Assembly: GCF_900110555.1 (NCBI RefSeq)
Contig: NZ_FOEE01000001.1
Location: 1 to 64,000 of the forward strand
Length of the DNA stretch: 64,000 nt
From: Trujillonella endophytica
GTDB taxonomy: Bacteria; Actinomycetota; Actinomycetes; Mycobacteriales; Geodermatophilaceae
Direction: 5' to 3'
Position 1 is the stretch's first letter. Each line of letters starts with the position of its first letter. The translations under genes and the position numbers were made by a program. This document shows, piece after piece, positions 25,580 through 33,695 of this stretch. The notes under the pieces were generated by a model. It saw only the letters and a program-made list of their open reading frames with translations, had not been told where the DNA came from and did not search any database.

Positions 25580-25589
25580 GGCACGACCC

Positions 25590-26489
25590 ATGACCGGCAC
25601 CGCGGAGCAGGCCGCACCCCCGTCCGTCCTCGTCACCGGTGCCTCCAGCGGGATCGGCCGGGCCACCGCCCTCCGCTTCGCCCGCCGCGGCAGCGCGCTG
25701 CTGCTCGTGGCCCGGGGCCGCGAGTCGCTGGAGGAGACCGCCCGCGAGGCGCGCGAGGCCGGCGCCGGCGAGGTGCTGGTCTGCCCCGCCGACGTGAAGG
25801 ACGCCGCCGCGGTCGAGAACGCGGTCCGGACCGCGGTCGCGCGGTTCGGCCGGCTCGACGTCGTCGTCCACGCCGCACAGGTCATGGCCTACGGGCGGCT
25901 GGAGGACGTGCCCCGGGAGGTCTTCGAGGCCGTCGTCGACACCTCGCTGCACGGCACCGCGAACGTCGCCCGCGCGGCGCTGCCGGTGCTGCGCCGGCAG
26001 GGCGCCGGCCACCTCGTCGTCGTCAACTCGCTCCTGGGCGAGATCACCGCGCCGCTCATGGGCACCTATGCCGCGGCCAAGTGGGGGCAGCTGGGCCTCG
26101 TCCGCACGCTGCAGCAGGAGGTCCGGGACGCGCCCGGGGTGCACGTCAGCGCGGTCGCGCCGGGCGGCGTGAACACCCCCATCTACTCCCAGGGCGCCAC
26201 CTACGCCGGGCACCCGGGTCGCCCGCCGTTCCCGGTGTACTCCGCGGACCGGGTCGCCCGGAAGGTGCTCGGCGTGCTGGAGCGGCCGCGCCGGCTGGTG
26301 CACGCCGGCCTGGTCAACCCGGTGATCGTCGCCGGGTTCCGGCTGCTGCCGCCGGTCTACGACGCGCTGGTCGGTCCGCTGTTCCGCACCCTCGCGCTGT
26401 CCGGCGAGCGGCGCGGCGCCTCGGAGGGCAACGTCTTCCGGTCGCAGCCGGAGGGCAACGGCACCGACGGCCCCTGGCGCAGCTTCTGA
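25590..26489 (+). CDS. SDR family oxidoreductase
   Basis: 299 residues. The classical SDR core is complete: cofactor loop VTGASSGIGRATALRF, the H-A-A-Q variant of the NNAG motif (VVVHAAQVMAYG), Ser in VVVNSLLGE and the catalytic YAAAKWG. After VAPGGVNTPIYSQ comes a C-terminal extension of ~80 residues with a hydrophobic stretch (PVIVAGFRLLPPVYDALVGPLFRTL) that may associate with the membrane. The substrate is unknown. It lies downstream of the NYN-like gene with little spacing and ends against the convergent GAF-ANTAR gene. Confidence 0.88.
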   Translation: MTGTAEQAAPPSVLVTGASSGIGRATALRFARRGSALLLVARGRESLEETAREAREAGAGEVLVCPADVKDAAAVENAVRTAVARFGRLDVVVHAAQVMAYGRLEDVPREVFEAVVDTSLHGTANVARAALPVLRRQGAGHLVVVNSLLGEITAPLMGTYAAAKWGQLGLVRTLQQEVRDAPGVHVSAVAPGGVNTPIYSQGATYAGHPGRPPFPVYSADRVARKVLGVLERPRRLVHAGLVNPVIVAGFRLLPPVYDALVGPLFRTLALSGERRGASEGNVFRSQPEGNGTDGPWRSF

Positions 26490-26495
26490 CGCGCC

Positions 26496-27293
26496 TCACC
26501 AGCGGCGCGGGCCGCTCTCCGGGAGAGCGGCCTCGAAGGCCTGCACGATCCCCGCGGCGATCTCGCGCAGCTTCACGTTCCGGCGCTGCGAGGCCAGCGT
26601 GAGCAGCCGGAACGCCTCCTCGGCGGTGCACCGCTCCTGGGCCATGACCAGGCCCACGGCCTGGCCGATCATCGTGCGGCTGTCCAGCCCGCCCTGGAGC
26701 TGCGTGGCCCGGTCGTCGCTGTCGGCCAGCCGCAGGGCCACGGCCAGGGCACCCGCCGCCTGCCCCGCCCACCGGGTGGCCACCCGCTCGTCGTCGTCGG
26801 TGAAGGCCTTGACGGCCGTTGCGTAGAGGTTCAGCGCGCCCCGGCTGCGCCCTTCCACGACCAGCGGCAGCGACAGCGAGGACCGGACGCCGACCTGCGC
26901 GGCCAGCGACGGGTAGGGACCCCAGCGCTCGTCGGTGGTCATGTCGTCGACGCGGACGACGACCCGCTCGCGCATGGCCTGCAGGCACGGGCCGTCGTCC
27001 ACCAGGTACTGCCGCTCGTCGGCCTGCTCGGCGAGGGAGTCGGTGCAGGCCACGGTCACCGCGCCGGAGCCGCGGGCCAGCGTCAGCCCGCACGCCTCGG
27101 CGCTCGGCGTCTGCCGCGCGGCGAGGCGGACCAGGTCCTCGAGGAAGGCGTTCAGGTCGCCGGCCGTGGCGAGCAGCGCGAGGAAGTCGGCGTCCTCGGG
27201 GGCGGTCTCGCCGTCGTCGGGAACGAGGTCGTCGTGCAGGGTGTCCACCACGGTCGTGCAGAACTCCTGGGCCGGATCCTGGGGGTGGCCCAC
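26496..27293 (-). CDS. GAF-ANTAR transcription antitermination regulator
   Basis: 265 residues. A GAF sensor domain (~50-185: VRLAARQTPSAEACGLTLAR, RQYLVDDGPCLQAMRERVVVRVDDM, SSLSLPLVVEGRSRGALNLYA) is followed by an ANTAR RNA-binding domain (~195-250: LDSRTMIGQAVGLVMAQERCTAEEAFRLLTLASQRRNVKLREIAAGIV). ANTAR proteins bind paired hairpins in mRNA leaders and prevent termination. It is divergent from the ethanolamine permease-eutBC operon. In Firmicutes the ANTAR protein EutV controls eut genes, so a local regulatory link is plausible. The GTG at 27293 is used; GTGs at 27251 and 27248 are alternatives. There is no clear ribosome site. Confidence 0.87.
   Translation of the reverse strand: MGHPQDPAQEFCTTVVDTLHDDLVPDDGETAPEDADFLALLATAGDLNAFLEDLVRLAARQTPSAEACGLTLARGSGAVTVACTDSLAEQADERQYLVDDGPCLQAMRERVVVRVDDMTTDERWGPYPSLAAQVGVRSSLSLPLVVEGRSRGALNLYATAVKAFTDDDERVATRWAGQAAGALAVALRLADSDDRATQLQGGLDSRTMIGQAVGLVMAQERCTAEEAFRLLTLASQRRNVKLREIAAGIVQAFEAALPESGPRRW
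26510..26532 (+). terminator. Hairpin after the SDR gene, inside the ANTAR 3' end
   Basis: GGCCGCTCTC (26510-26519), CGG loop, GAGAGCGGCC (26523-26532): a perfect 10-bp stem 21 bases after the SDR stop. It lies within the last codons of the convergent GAF-ANTAR gene. Confidence 0.55.
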
Positions 27294-27332
27294 CCTTGGA
27301 CCGCCGGAGGATCTTACGTCGTCCGCCGGGCG

Positions 27333-27363
27333 GTGCCGCGGGATGTCGGGCCGTGCGGCACGG
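27333..27363 (+). promoter_or_regulatory. Competing hairpins in the ethanolamine operon leader
   Basis: GTGCCGC (27333-27339) can pair with GCGGCAC (27355-27361). The second arm can instead form CCGTG-CGG-CACGG (27351-27363). The two structures exclude each other and lie about 115 bases before the permease start. I found no clear hexaloop pair of the type ANTAR proteins bind, so a regulatory role is only possible. Confidence 0.35.
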
Positions 27364-27476
27364 CGCCGGGGCGGCCGGGCGGGAACGTCGCACGACCGCA
27401 ACCCCTGGGAAACGGCGCCAATGGACGCTGGCGACGAGCCGCCGCAGGCCGCGGCCGGCGCGACCGGGAGGCCATC

Positions 27477-28925
27477 GTGACCGCCGAACCGCAGATCCCC
27501 CCACCCACGCCGGTCCTCCCCGGGAGCCGGTCGGAGCCCGTCCCCGAGGGCTACCTGGAGCGGCGGCAGCTGCGGACCGGCACGGCCGGCTGGGTCCTGC
27601 TGGCCGGGCTCGGCGTGGCGGCCGTCATCTCCGGTGACTACGCCGGCTGGAACTTCGGGCTGGCCGAGGGCGGCTTCGGCGGGCTGCTCATCGCCACGGT
27701 GCTGATGGGCGTGATGTACACGGCCATGGTGTTCGGCCTGGCGGAGCTGGGTGCCGCGCTGCCGACCGCGGGTGGCGGGTACACCTTCGCCCGTCGGGCG
27801 CTGGGCCCCTGGGGCGGCTACGCCGCGGGCATCGCCGTGCTCATCGAGTACGCGATCGCCCCGGCAGCGATCGCGACGTTCATCGGCGGGTACGTGGAGT
27901 CGCTGGGGCTGTTCGGCATCACCGACGGCTGGTGGGTCCACCTCGCCGTGTACGCGCTGTTCATCGGCATCCACCTCATGGGCGTGGGGGAGGCGCTCAA
28001 GGTCATGCTGGGGATCGCCGCGGTCGCCGTCGTCGGCCTCGTGCTGTTCCTCCTGGGCGCGATCCCGGACTTCGACGCCGGCAACCTCACCGACATCGCA
28101 CCCACCGACGCCGCCGGGGCCTCGGAGTTCCTCCCGTACGGGGTGCTCGGCATCTGGGCGGCCTTCCCGTTCGCGATCTGGTTCTTCCTCGCCGTCGAGT
28201 GCGTGCCGCTCGCCGCCGAGGAGGCCCGGGACCCGGCCCGGTCCATGCCCCGCGGCATCGTCGCGGCGATGGGCGTGCTGGCCGCGCTGGCCGTCCTCAT
28301 GCTGGTGTTCACCACCGGCGCCGGCGGCGCCCAGGTCATCTCGGAGAGCGCGAACCCGCCGGTGGACGGCCTCGACGAGGGGGGCCTGCGGACCGTCGTG
28401 AACTACATGGGCCTGGTGGGCCTGGTCGCCAGCTTCTTCTCCATCGTCTACGCCTACAGCCGGCAGACCTTCGCGCTCTCCCGGGCCGGCTACCTGCCGC
28501 GGGCGCTGTCGGTGACCAACGCCCGCAAGGCGCCGGTGCTGGCGCTGGTCGTGCCCGGGGTGATCGGGTTCCTGCTCACCCTCACCGGGGAGGGGGCGGT
28601 GCTGCTGAACATGGCGGTCTTCGGCGCCACGGTGTCCTATGTCCTGATGATGGTCAGCCACATCGTGCTGCGCCGCCGCGAGCCCGGTCTGGAGCGGCCC
28701 TACCGCACCCCCGGCGGGACGGCGACGACCGGCGTCGCGCTGGTGCTGGCCGCGCTGGCGGTGGTCGCCACCTTCCTGGTCGACCCGACGGCGGCGCTGC
28801 TGACCCTCGCGGCCTACGCGCTGTTCCTCGGCTACTTCGCCGTCTACAGCCGCCACCACCTCGTGGCCTCGGCGCCGGAGGAGGAGTTCGCGGCGCTGTC
28901 CGCCGCGGAGGACGAGCTGCGGTGA
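27477..28925 (+). CDS. eat: Ethanolamine permease (APC superfamily)
   Basis: 482 residues with 12 predicted transmembrane helices. YLERRQLRTGTAGWVLLAGLGVAAVISGDYAGWNFGL is the start of the ethanolamine-permease subgroup of amino acid/polyamine/organocation carriers. AVECVPLAAEEARDPARSMPRGI is the conserved mid-protein loop. It would bring ethanolamine into the cytoplasm for the lyase encoded next. The GTG has GGGAGG 5 bases upstream. Its stop overlaps the eutB start, so the two are translationally coupled. Gene context makes the substrate assignment strong. Confidence 0.9.
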   Translation: MTAEPQIPPPTPVLPGSRSEPVPEGYLERRQLRTGTAGWVLLAGLGVAAVISGDYAGWNFGLAEGGFGGLLIATVLMGVMYTAMVFGLAELGAALPTAGGGYTFARRALGPWGGYAAGIAVLIEYAIAPAAIATFIGGYVESLGLFGITDGWWVHLAVYALFIGIHLMGVGEALKVMLGIAAVAVVGLVLFLLGAIPDFDAGNLTDIAPTDAAGASEFLPYGVLGIWAAFPFAIWFFLAVECVPLAAEEARDPARSMPRGIVAAMGVLAALAVLMLVFTTGAGGAQVISESANPPVDGLDEGGLRTVVNYMGLVGLVASFFSIVYAYSRQTFALSRAGYLPRALSVTNARKAPVLALVVPGVIGFLLTLTGEGAVLLNMAVFGATVSYVLMMVSHIVLRRREPGLERPYRTPGGTATTGVALVLAALAVVATFLVDPTAALLTLAAYALFLGYFAVYSRHHLVASAPEEEFAALSAAEDELR

Positions 28926-30337
28926 CGGCCCGCCGAGCGACGCTGGCGGGGCACACGTACGAGTTCCCGTCGCTGGTCGAGCTCCTGGCGAAGGCGACGC
29001 CCGCGCGGTCGGGGGACGTGCTCGCCGGCTGCGCCGCGGAGTCCGCCGCCGAGCGGGTGGCCGCGCAGACGGTGCTCGCCGACCTGCCGCTGGCCGTGTT
29101 CCTGGAGGAGCAGGTCGTCGGCTACGACGAGGACGACGTGACCCGCCTGATCCTCGACACCCACGACCGGGCCGCCTTCGCCCCGGTCGCGTCGCTGACC
29201 GTGGGTGGGTTCCGCGACCGGCTGCTGGAGTGGACGGCGGACGGCGACGAGGCCGCGATCACCGGCCTGGCCCGCGGGCTGACGCCGGAGATGGTCGCGG
29301 CGGTGTCGAAGCTGATGCGCACCGCCGACCTGGTCGCCGTCGCCCGGCGGTCCCCGGTGGTGACCGGGCTGCGCAGCACCATCGGATCGCCCGGCCGGCT
29401 GGCGACGCGGCTGCAGCCCAACCACCCCACCGACGACCCGCTCGGCGTCACCGCCTCCGTGCTCGACGGGCTGCTGCACGGCTGCGGCGACGCGGTGATC
29501 GGCATCAACCCGGCCACCGACTCCCCGGCGCGCACGGTCGAGCTGCTGGAACTGCTCGACGCGGTGATCCGGCGCTACGAGATCCCCACCCAGTCGTGCG
29601 TGCTCGCCCACGTCACGACGACGCTGCGCGCCCTGGACGCCGGTGCGCCGGTCGACCTGGTGTTCCAGTCGGTGGCCGGTACGCAGGCGGCCAACCGCGC
29701 CTTCGGCGTGACCCTCGACCTGCTCGCCGAGGCCCGTGCCGGCGCGCTGGAGCTCGGCCGCGGCACGGTCGGGGACAACGTCACCTACTTCGAGACCGGG
29801 CAGGGGTCGGCGCTGTCGGCCGGCGCGCACCTCGGGGTCGGCGGCCGACCGGTCGACCAGCAGACGCTGGAGGCGCGCGCCTACGGGGTGGCCCGGCAGT
29901 TCGCCCCGCTGCTGGTCAACACGGTGGTCGGCTTCATCGGCCCGGAGTACCTCTACGACGGCAAGCAGGTGCTGCGGGCCGGGCTGGAGGACCACTTCTG
30001 CGGCAAGCTGCTCGGCCTGCCGATGGGGGTGGACGTCTGCTACACCAACCACGCCGAGGTCGACGGCGACGACACCGACACCCTGACGCTGCTGCTCGGG
30101 GCCGCCGGCTGCGGGTTCGTCATCGCCGTCCCCGGGGCCGACGACGTGATGCTGCACTACCAGTCGCTGTCGTTCACCGACGTCCTCGCCGCCCGGCAGG
30201 TGCTTGGCCTGCGCCCGGCGCCGGAGTTCGAGGCGTGGCTGGCGCGGATGGGCCTGCTGGACGACGACGGCCGGGTGCGCGCCCTGCCGCCCGACGCCCC
30301 CGCCGCCCGGGCGCTGCTGGCTGCGGCCGCCCCGTGA
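28922..30337 (+). CDS. eutB: Ethanolamine ammonia-lyase, large subunit
   Basis: 471 residues. This is the catalytic TIM-barrel subunit of the adenosylcobalamin enzyme that converts ethanolamine to acetaldehyde and ammonia. Conserved blocks include SKLMRTADLVAVARR, RLQPNHPTDDPLGV, GDAVIGINPATDSP, and the ethanolamine-binding region YFETGQGSALSAGAH with the catalytic Glu. MGVDVCYTNHAEVDGDD follows near the C terminus. The GTG overlaps the permease stop. No microcompartment shell genes are nearby, so the acetaldehyde is probably handled by free enzymes. No cobalamin riboswitch is seen upstream. Confidence 0.96.
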   Translation: MTARRATLAGHTYEFPSLVELLAKATPARSGDVLAGCAAESAAERVAAQTVLADLPLAVFLEEQVVGYDEDDVTRLILDTHDRAAFAPVASLTVGGFRDRLLEWTADGDEAAITGLARGLTPEMVAAVSKLMRTADLVAVARRSPVVTGLRSTIGSPGRLATRLQPNHPTDDPLGVTASVLDGLLHGCGDAVIGINPATDSPARTVELLELLDAVIRRYEIPTQSCVLAHVTTTLRALDAGAPVDLVFQSVAGTQAANRAFGVTLDLLAEARAGALELGRGTVGDNVTYFETGQGSALSAGAHLGVGGRPVDQQTLEARAYGVARQFAPLLVNTVVGFIGPEYLYDGKQVLRAGLEDHFCGKLLGLPMGVDVCYTNHAEVDGDDTDTLTLLLGAAGCGFVIAVPGADDVMLHYQSLSFTDVLAARQVLGLRPAPEFEAWLARMGLLDDDGRVRALPPDAPAARALLAAAAP

Positions 30338-31056
30338 GCGGGGGCCTCGATCCCTGGGCGGCGCTGCGCTCGCTCACCCGGGCCCGGGTGGCGCTGGGCC
30401 GGGCCGGCGACGCGCTGCCGACCGGTCGCGAGCTGGAGTTCCGCGCCGCGCACGCCGCCGCGCGCGACGCCGTCCACGCGCCGCTGGACCCCGGGGTGTT
30501 GCTCGCGGCCCTGCCCGGCCGGGAGGTGCTGGAGGTGCGCTCGGCGGCCCCGGACCGGGCCACGTACCTGCAGCGCCCGGACCTCGGCCGGCAGCTCGCC
30601 GACGGCACGTCGCTGCCGGCGACCGGAGCGGACCTCGCCGTCGTCCTCGCCGACGGGCTGTCCCCGGGGGCCGTGCAGGCCCACGGCCCGGCCTTGGTCC
30701 TCGCGCTGCTGGACCGGCTGCCCGGCTGGTCGGTGGCCCCGGTGGTGGTCGCGCACCAGGCGCGGGTGGCGCTGGGCGACGCGGTCGGCGCCGCGCTCGG
30801 GGCCCGCGCGGTCGTGGTGCTGATCGGCGAGCGTCCGGGGCTGTCGGCGGCCGACTCGCTCGGTGCCTACCTGACGTGGGACCCGCGCCCGGGACGGGTG
30901 GACGCCGAGCGCAACTGCGTCTCCAACGTCCGCCCGCCGCACGGGCTGTCGTACGCGGCGGCGGCCGGAACGCTGGCCGCGCTCCTCACCGCCGCCCGTG
31001 AGCTGGGCGCCTCGGGCGTCGCGCTCAAGGACGAGGGGCCCGCGCTGCCGGGGTGA
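30334..31056 (+). CDS. eutC: Ethanolamine ammonia-lyase, small subunit
   Basis: 240 residues, slightly short for EutC. DPWAALRSLTRARVALGRAGDALPT is the N-terminal helix that packs on EutB. YLQRPDLGRQLAD, VVLADGLSPGAVQAHG and LIGERPGLSAADSLGAYLTW are family blocks, the last lining the cobalamin-binding cleft. ERNCVSNVRPPHGLSYAAAA near the end is also conserved. It contributes to the B12 site of the EutBC complex. Its GTG overlaps the eutB stop by four bases (GTGA). The operon ends here, 4 bases from a convergent SnoaL-like gene. Confidence 0.95.
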   Translation: MSGGLDPWAALRSLTRARVALGRAGDALPTGRELEFRAAHAAARDAVHAPLDPGVLLAALPGREVLEVRSAAPDRATYLQRPDLGRQLADGTSLPATGADLAVVLADGLSPGAVQAHGPALVLALLDRLPGWSVAPVVVAHQARVALGDAVGAALGARAVVVLIGERPGLSAADSLGAYLTWDPRPGRVDAERNCVSNVRPPHGLSYAAAAGTLAALLTAARELGASGVALKDEGPALPG

Positions 31057-31060
31057 CCGG

Positions 31061-31453
31061 TCAGCCGAAGAACGCGTCGAGCGCCGGCTGGTCGGTCGGG
31101 CCCTCCCAGAACTCGGCCGTGCGCCCGTCCACCACCCGGAAGACGTGCGCGACCAGGGTCGAGAGGGAGCGGTCGCCGCGGTGCGCCGTGAGCCGCACCA
31201 GCGCCGTTCCGTAGTCGTCGTCGGCGCAGATGAGCAGCGGCTCGCCGCGCAGGCTGCCCTCGGTCAGCTCCATGATCCGGCCGAACAGCGCGAAGACCGC
31301 CTCCGTGCCGCGGTAGGTCCCCGACAGCGCGGTGTTGCCCGGCTCGTGCCAGACGATGTCGGGCTGCCAGAGCTCGGCCAGCACGGCCAGGTCGCCCTTG
31401 CCGAAGGCCTCGTACCCCTCGCGGATCCGCGCGGCGTTGGGGTGCTCGGACAT
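31061..31453 (-). CDS. SnoaL/NTF2-like domain protein
   Basis: 130 residues with one NTF2-like alpha+beta barrel. RIREGYEAFGKGDLAVLAELWQPDIVWHEPGNTALSGTYRGTEAVFALFGRI is the standard SnoaL-like opening, and STLVAHVFRVVDGRTAEFWEGPTDQPALDAFFG closes the domain. Members are cyclases, isomerases or ligand-binding proteins, and no function can be assigned here. The ATG is preceded by GAGGAGGAACC, a very strong ribosome site. It is convergent with the ethanolamine operon. Confidence 0.85.
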   Translation of the reverse strand: MSEHPNAARIREGYEAFGKGDLAVLAELWQPDIVWHEPGNTALSGTYRGTEAVFALFGRIMELTEGSLRGEPLLICADDDYGTALVRLTAHRGDRSLSTLVAHVFRVVDGRTAEFWEGPTDQPALDAFFG

Positions 31454-31573
31454 GGTTCCTCCTCAGGGGTCGTCCCCCGTGGCGGGCGTCAGGGTCGACC
31501 CGCCGACCGGCGCCGGGAACGGCCTCGGGACCCCGTCCGGTGTGGCGGTGGCGGACCGTCCCCGGCCGGGGGC

Positions 31574-31615
31574 GAGCGGTCAGTGGCCAGGGTCGAGCCG
31601 TCAGTGGCGGGGCTC
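31574..31615. repeat. Two tandem 21-base units upstream of the HNH gene
   Basis: Units at 31574-31594 and 31595-31615 match at 17 of 21 positions (both begin GAGC and share GTCAGTGGC). They lie in the 265-base intergenic region before the SOS box. No function is evident. Confidence 0.5.
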
Positions 31616-31700
31616 GACGGACCATTGCTCCCCTCGTGGCCCAGCTCTCCAGGTGGTCCGGAACCTGTGCTCCGGCAGATTGCCCGGAACTGTCTTACCT

Positions 31701-31714
31701 CGAACGTATGTTCG
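31701..31714. promoter_or_regulatory. LexA (SOS) box
   Basis: CGAAC-GTAT-GTTCG is a perfect match to the actinobacterial LexA core CGAAC-N4-GTTCG. It ends 4 bases before the ATG of the DUF222/HNH gene. In mycobacteria several 13E12-type HNH genes carry such boxes. Confidence 0.8.
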
Positions 31715-31718
31715 GGTC

Positions 31719-33311
31719 ATGTCACGGATCGCCGGTTCGGTGTCGCTCGCGGAGGGCGTGCTGGTGGACTGGGCGGTCGGGGAGCCGGCGTTCCTGCCGC
31801 GGTTGCCGGTGGAGTTGTTGTCGCGGGCGCAGCTGGCGGTGGAGTTGGGGCGGGTGGTGGCGCAGGAGGCGTAGCTGGCCGCGTACAAGGCGGAGCTGGT
31901 GCTGGGGCTGGCGGATCTGTCGCCGGAGTCCGAGGACCCGCCGAAGCGTGGCCGCGGGTCGTGGGGCGCGGCGGCGCGGCCGGAAGGGGTGTCGGAGTTC
32001 TTTCCGGCGGAGTTGTCGATGGTGCTCAACTGCGGGCGGGGGTCGGCGGCGGCGTTGATCGGCCGGGCGTTCACCTATCGGACGCGGCTGCCGGGCACGT
32101 GGGGGGCGCTGGCGGTGGGGGTGCTGGACGAGCCGCGGGCGAAGGTGCTGGCCGAGGTGTGCGAGCACGCGTCGCCGGAGGTGGGCCGGGCGGTGGAAGC
32201 GGAGCTGCTGGAGGAGGCGCCGGAGCTGTCGCTGCGCCGGCTGCGGGCGCGGGCGGAGGCGGCGTTGGCCTCGCACGACGCCGCGGGGGTGCAGGAACGG
32301 CGGGAGCAGGCGGCGAAGGCCGCGGATGTGCGGGTCTATTCCTCGCCGCGGGAGGGGATGGCGACGGTGGCGGTGGAGCTACCGGCCGACGAGGCGGCCG
32401 CGGTGCACGCGATGGTCGATCAGCTGGCGCGGATGCTGAAGGCCGACGGGGACGACCGGCCGATCGGGCAGCTGCGCACCCGGGTGCTGGCGGATCTGGT
32501 GCTGCGTCCGTGGGATTCCTCCCGGCCGGCGGTGACCGCGCAGCTGCACGTGTGGGCGGCGCTGTCGGCGCTGGCCGGCACGTCGACGCAGGCGGGGGAG
32601 GTGAACGGGTCGGCGATCACCGCCGGCCACGTGCGCGAGCTGCTCCGCCGGTTGGACGCGCTCGGCGTGCGGCCGCCCGAAGGCGGATCGGTCACCGTCG
32701 GGGTGACCGACGAGGAGGGGGCGCTGCTGGCCACCGCCACGCTGGACCAGCTTCGGACGCTGGCCCGCCGCGGCTGTTCTCTTCATGCCGACGCGGAGTG
32801 CTCGTGCTCCGTGCTGGGGCGGCCGGCGGCGGTGGACCGGTACACGCCCGGCGCGGCGCAGGACCGGTTCGTGCGCACCCGCGACCGCACCTGCCGGTTC
32901 CCCAACTGCGGTCAGCAGGTCGGCTGGTCCGACCTGGACCACGTGGTCCCGCACGACTGCGACGGACCGACCGACTGCGCCAATCTGTGCTGCCTGTGCC
33001 GCAGCCACCACCGGCTCAAGACCTTCGCCCGCGGCTGGCGGTTCGAGATGAGTCCCGACGGGGTGCTCACGGTGACCACCCCGACCGGGATCACCCGCAC
33101 TACCCGCCCACCGGCCATGCGACCACCACCGGAACCACCCGCCGCCGATCCCGCGACCGAACGGGATGAGCAGGGTCAACAAACCGGCGATGAGAGCCGA
33201 CCGCCAGGCAGGGCCCGCCCGCTGAGCACCCGGGAACTGATCACGAGGTGGAAGAAGCCCGAGCCCCGCGGACCCGACGACCTACCGGACGACGATCCGG
33301 CACCCTTCTGA
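31719..33311 (+). pseudogene. DUF222/HNH endonuclease (13E12 family) interrupted by an in-frame TAG
   Basis: The frame starts at the ATG at 31719 (SRIAGSVSLAEGVLVDWAV) and is stopped by TAG at 31872-31874. It continues without a shift as LAAYKAELVLGLADLSPES. Homologues read through at this spot with Gln or Glu, so a single CAG-to-TAG change explains it. Downstream are the DUF222 helical domain and an intact HNH site with zinc cysteines: CRFPNCGQQVGWSDLDHVVPH and CCLCRSHHRLK. The second part could restart at 31899 and make a 470-residue protein lacking the first 60 residues. Family members are multicopy in actinobacteria and have an uncertain role. A LexA box precedes it. Confidence 0.85.
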
Positions 33312-33371
33312 CGCGCCGTGTCCGGGTTCGTCGCGCCGTCGTGTCGGTCGCCGCGCCGTCGTGGCGGTGGC
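33312..33371. repeat. Three 20-base tandem units after the HNH gene
   Basis: CGCGCCGT recurs exactly every 20 bases at 33312, 33332 and 33352. The second and third units share CGCGCCGTCGTG plus a CGGT two positions later. The array begins directly after the stop codon of the HNH gene. Confidence 0.55.
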
Positions 33372-33397
33372 TGGGCGGCGACGCGACCGCCGGCCGG

Positions 33398-33676
33398 TCA
33401 GCGGCGGCGCAGGAAGGGCAGCCGGCCGAGCAGCCCGCGCGCGCCGCCTCCGGCCTGCCCGGTGGACGGCGCCCGCGCGAGGTCGGGATCGGGCTCCGGG
33501 ACGGCGGCCAGGGCGGCGTGCCGCTCGTGCAGCCGGGAGCGGACGTCGTCGGCGGTGTAGGCGCGGCGCTGGCGCTCGTTGCGGGCCAGCACCGCCCCGG
33601 TCGCGGCCACCCCGGCGAGGCCCGCCAGGCCGAGCAACTTCAATACCGGCTTCTTGACCTGCTTGCGGGTGCGCAC
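33398..33676 (-). CDS. Small conserved membrane protein
   Basis: 92 residues, family not named. A basic N terminus (RTRKQVKKPVLK) precedes one transmembrane helix (LLGLAGLAGVAATGAVLA). A charged cytoplasmic segment follows (RNERQRRAYTADDVRSRLHERHAALA) and a Gly/Arg-rich C terminus. The pattern with 'RRAYTADDVRxRLHERxA' recurs in actinobacterial small membrane proteins of unknown function. The start is the GTG at 33676, divergent from the YiiX-like gene with a 19-base gap, so the two probably share a promoter region. Confidence 0.7.
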   Translation of the reverse strand: MRTRKQVKKPVLKLLGLAGLAGVAATGAVLARNERQRRAYTADDVRSRLHERHAALAAVPEPDPDLARAPSTGQAGGGARGLLGRLPFLRRR

Positions 33677-33695
33677 GGTCGCCTAACGTAGCCGC

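Noticed and set aside
27294-27476. ANTAR-type paired hexaloop hairpins in the ethanolamine operon leader
   Set aside because: Stems exist, but I could not find two adjacent six-base loops with A at position 1 and G at position 4, so no ANTAR target is claimed.
28860-31060. Microcompartment-type ethanolamine locus or cobalamin riboswitch
   Set aside because: No shell-protein or aldehyde dehydrogenase genes and no B12-box-like sequence in the leader; only permease, eutB and eutC are present.
32379-33182. Minus-strand frame antisense to the HNH gene
   Set aside because: No recognisable domain; the opposite frame has an intact HNH motif.
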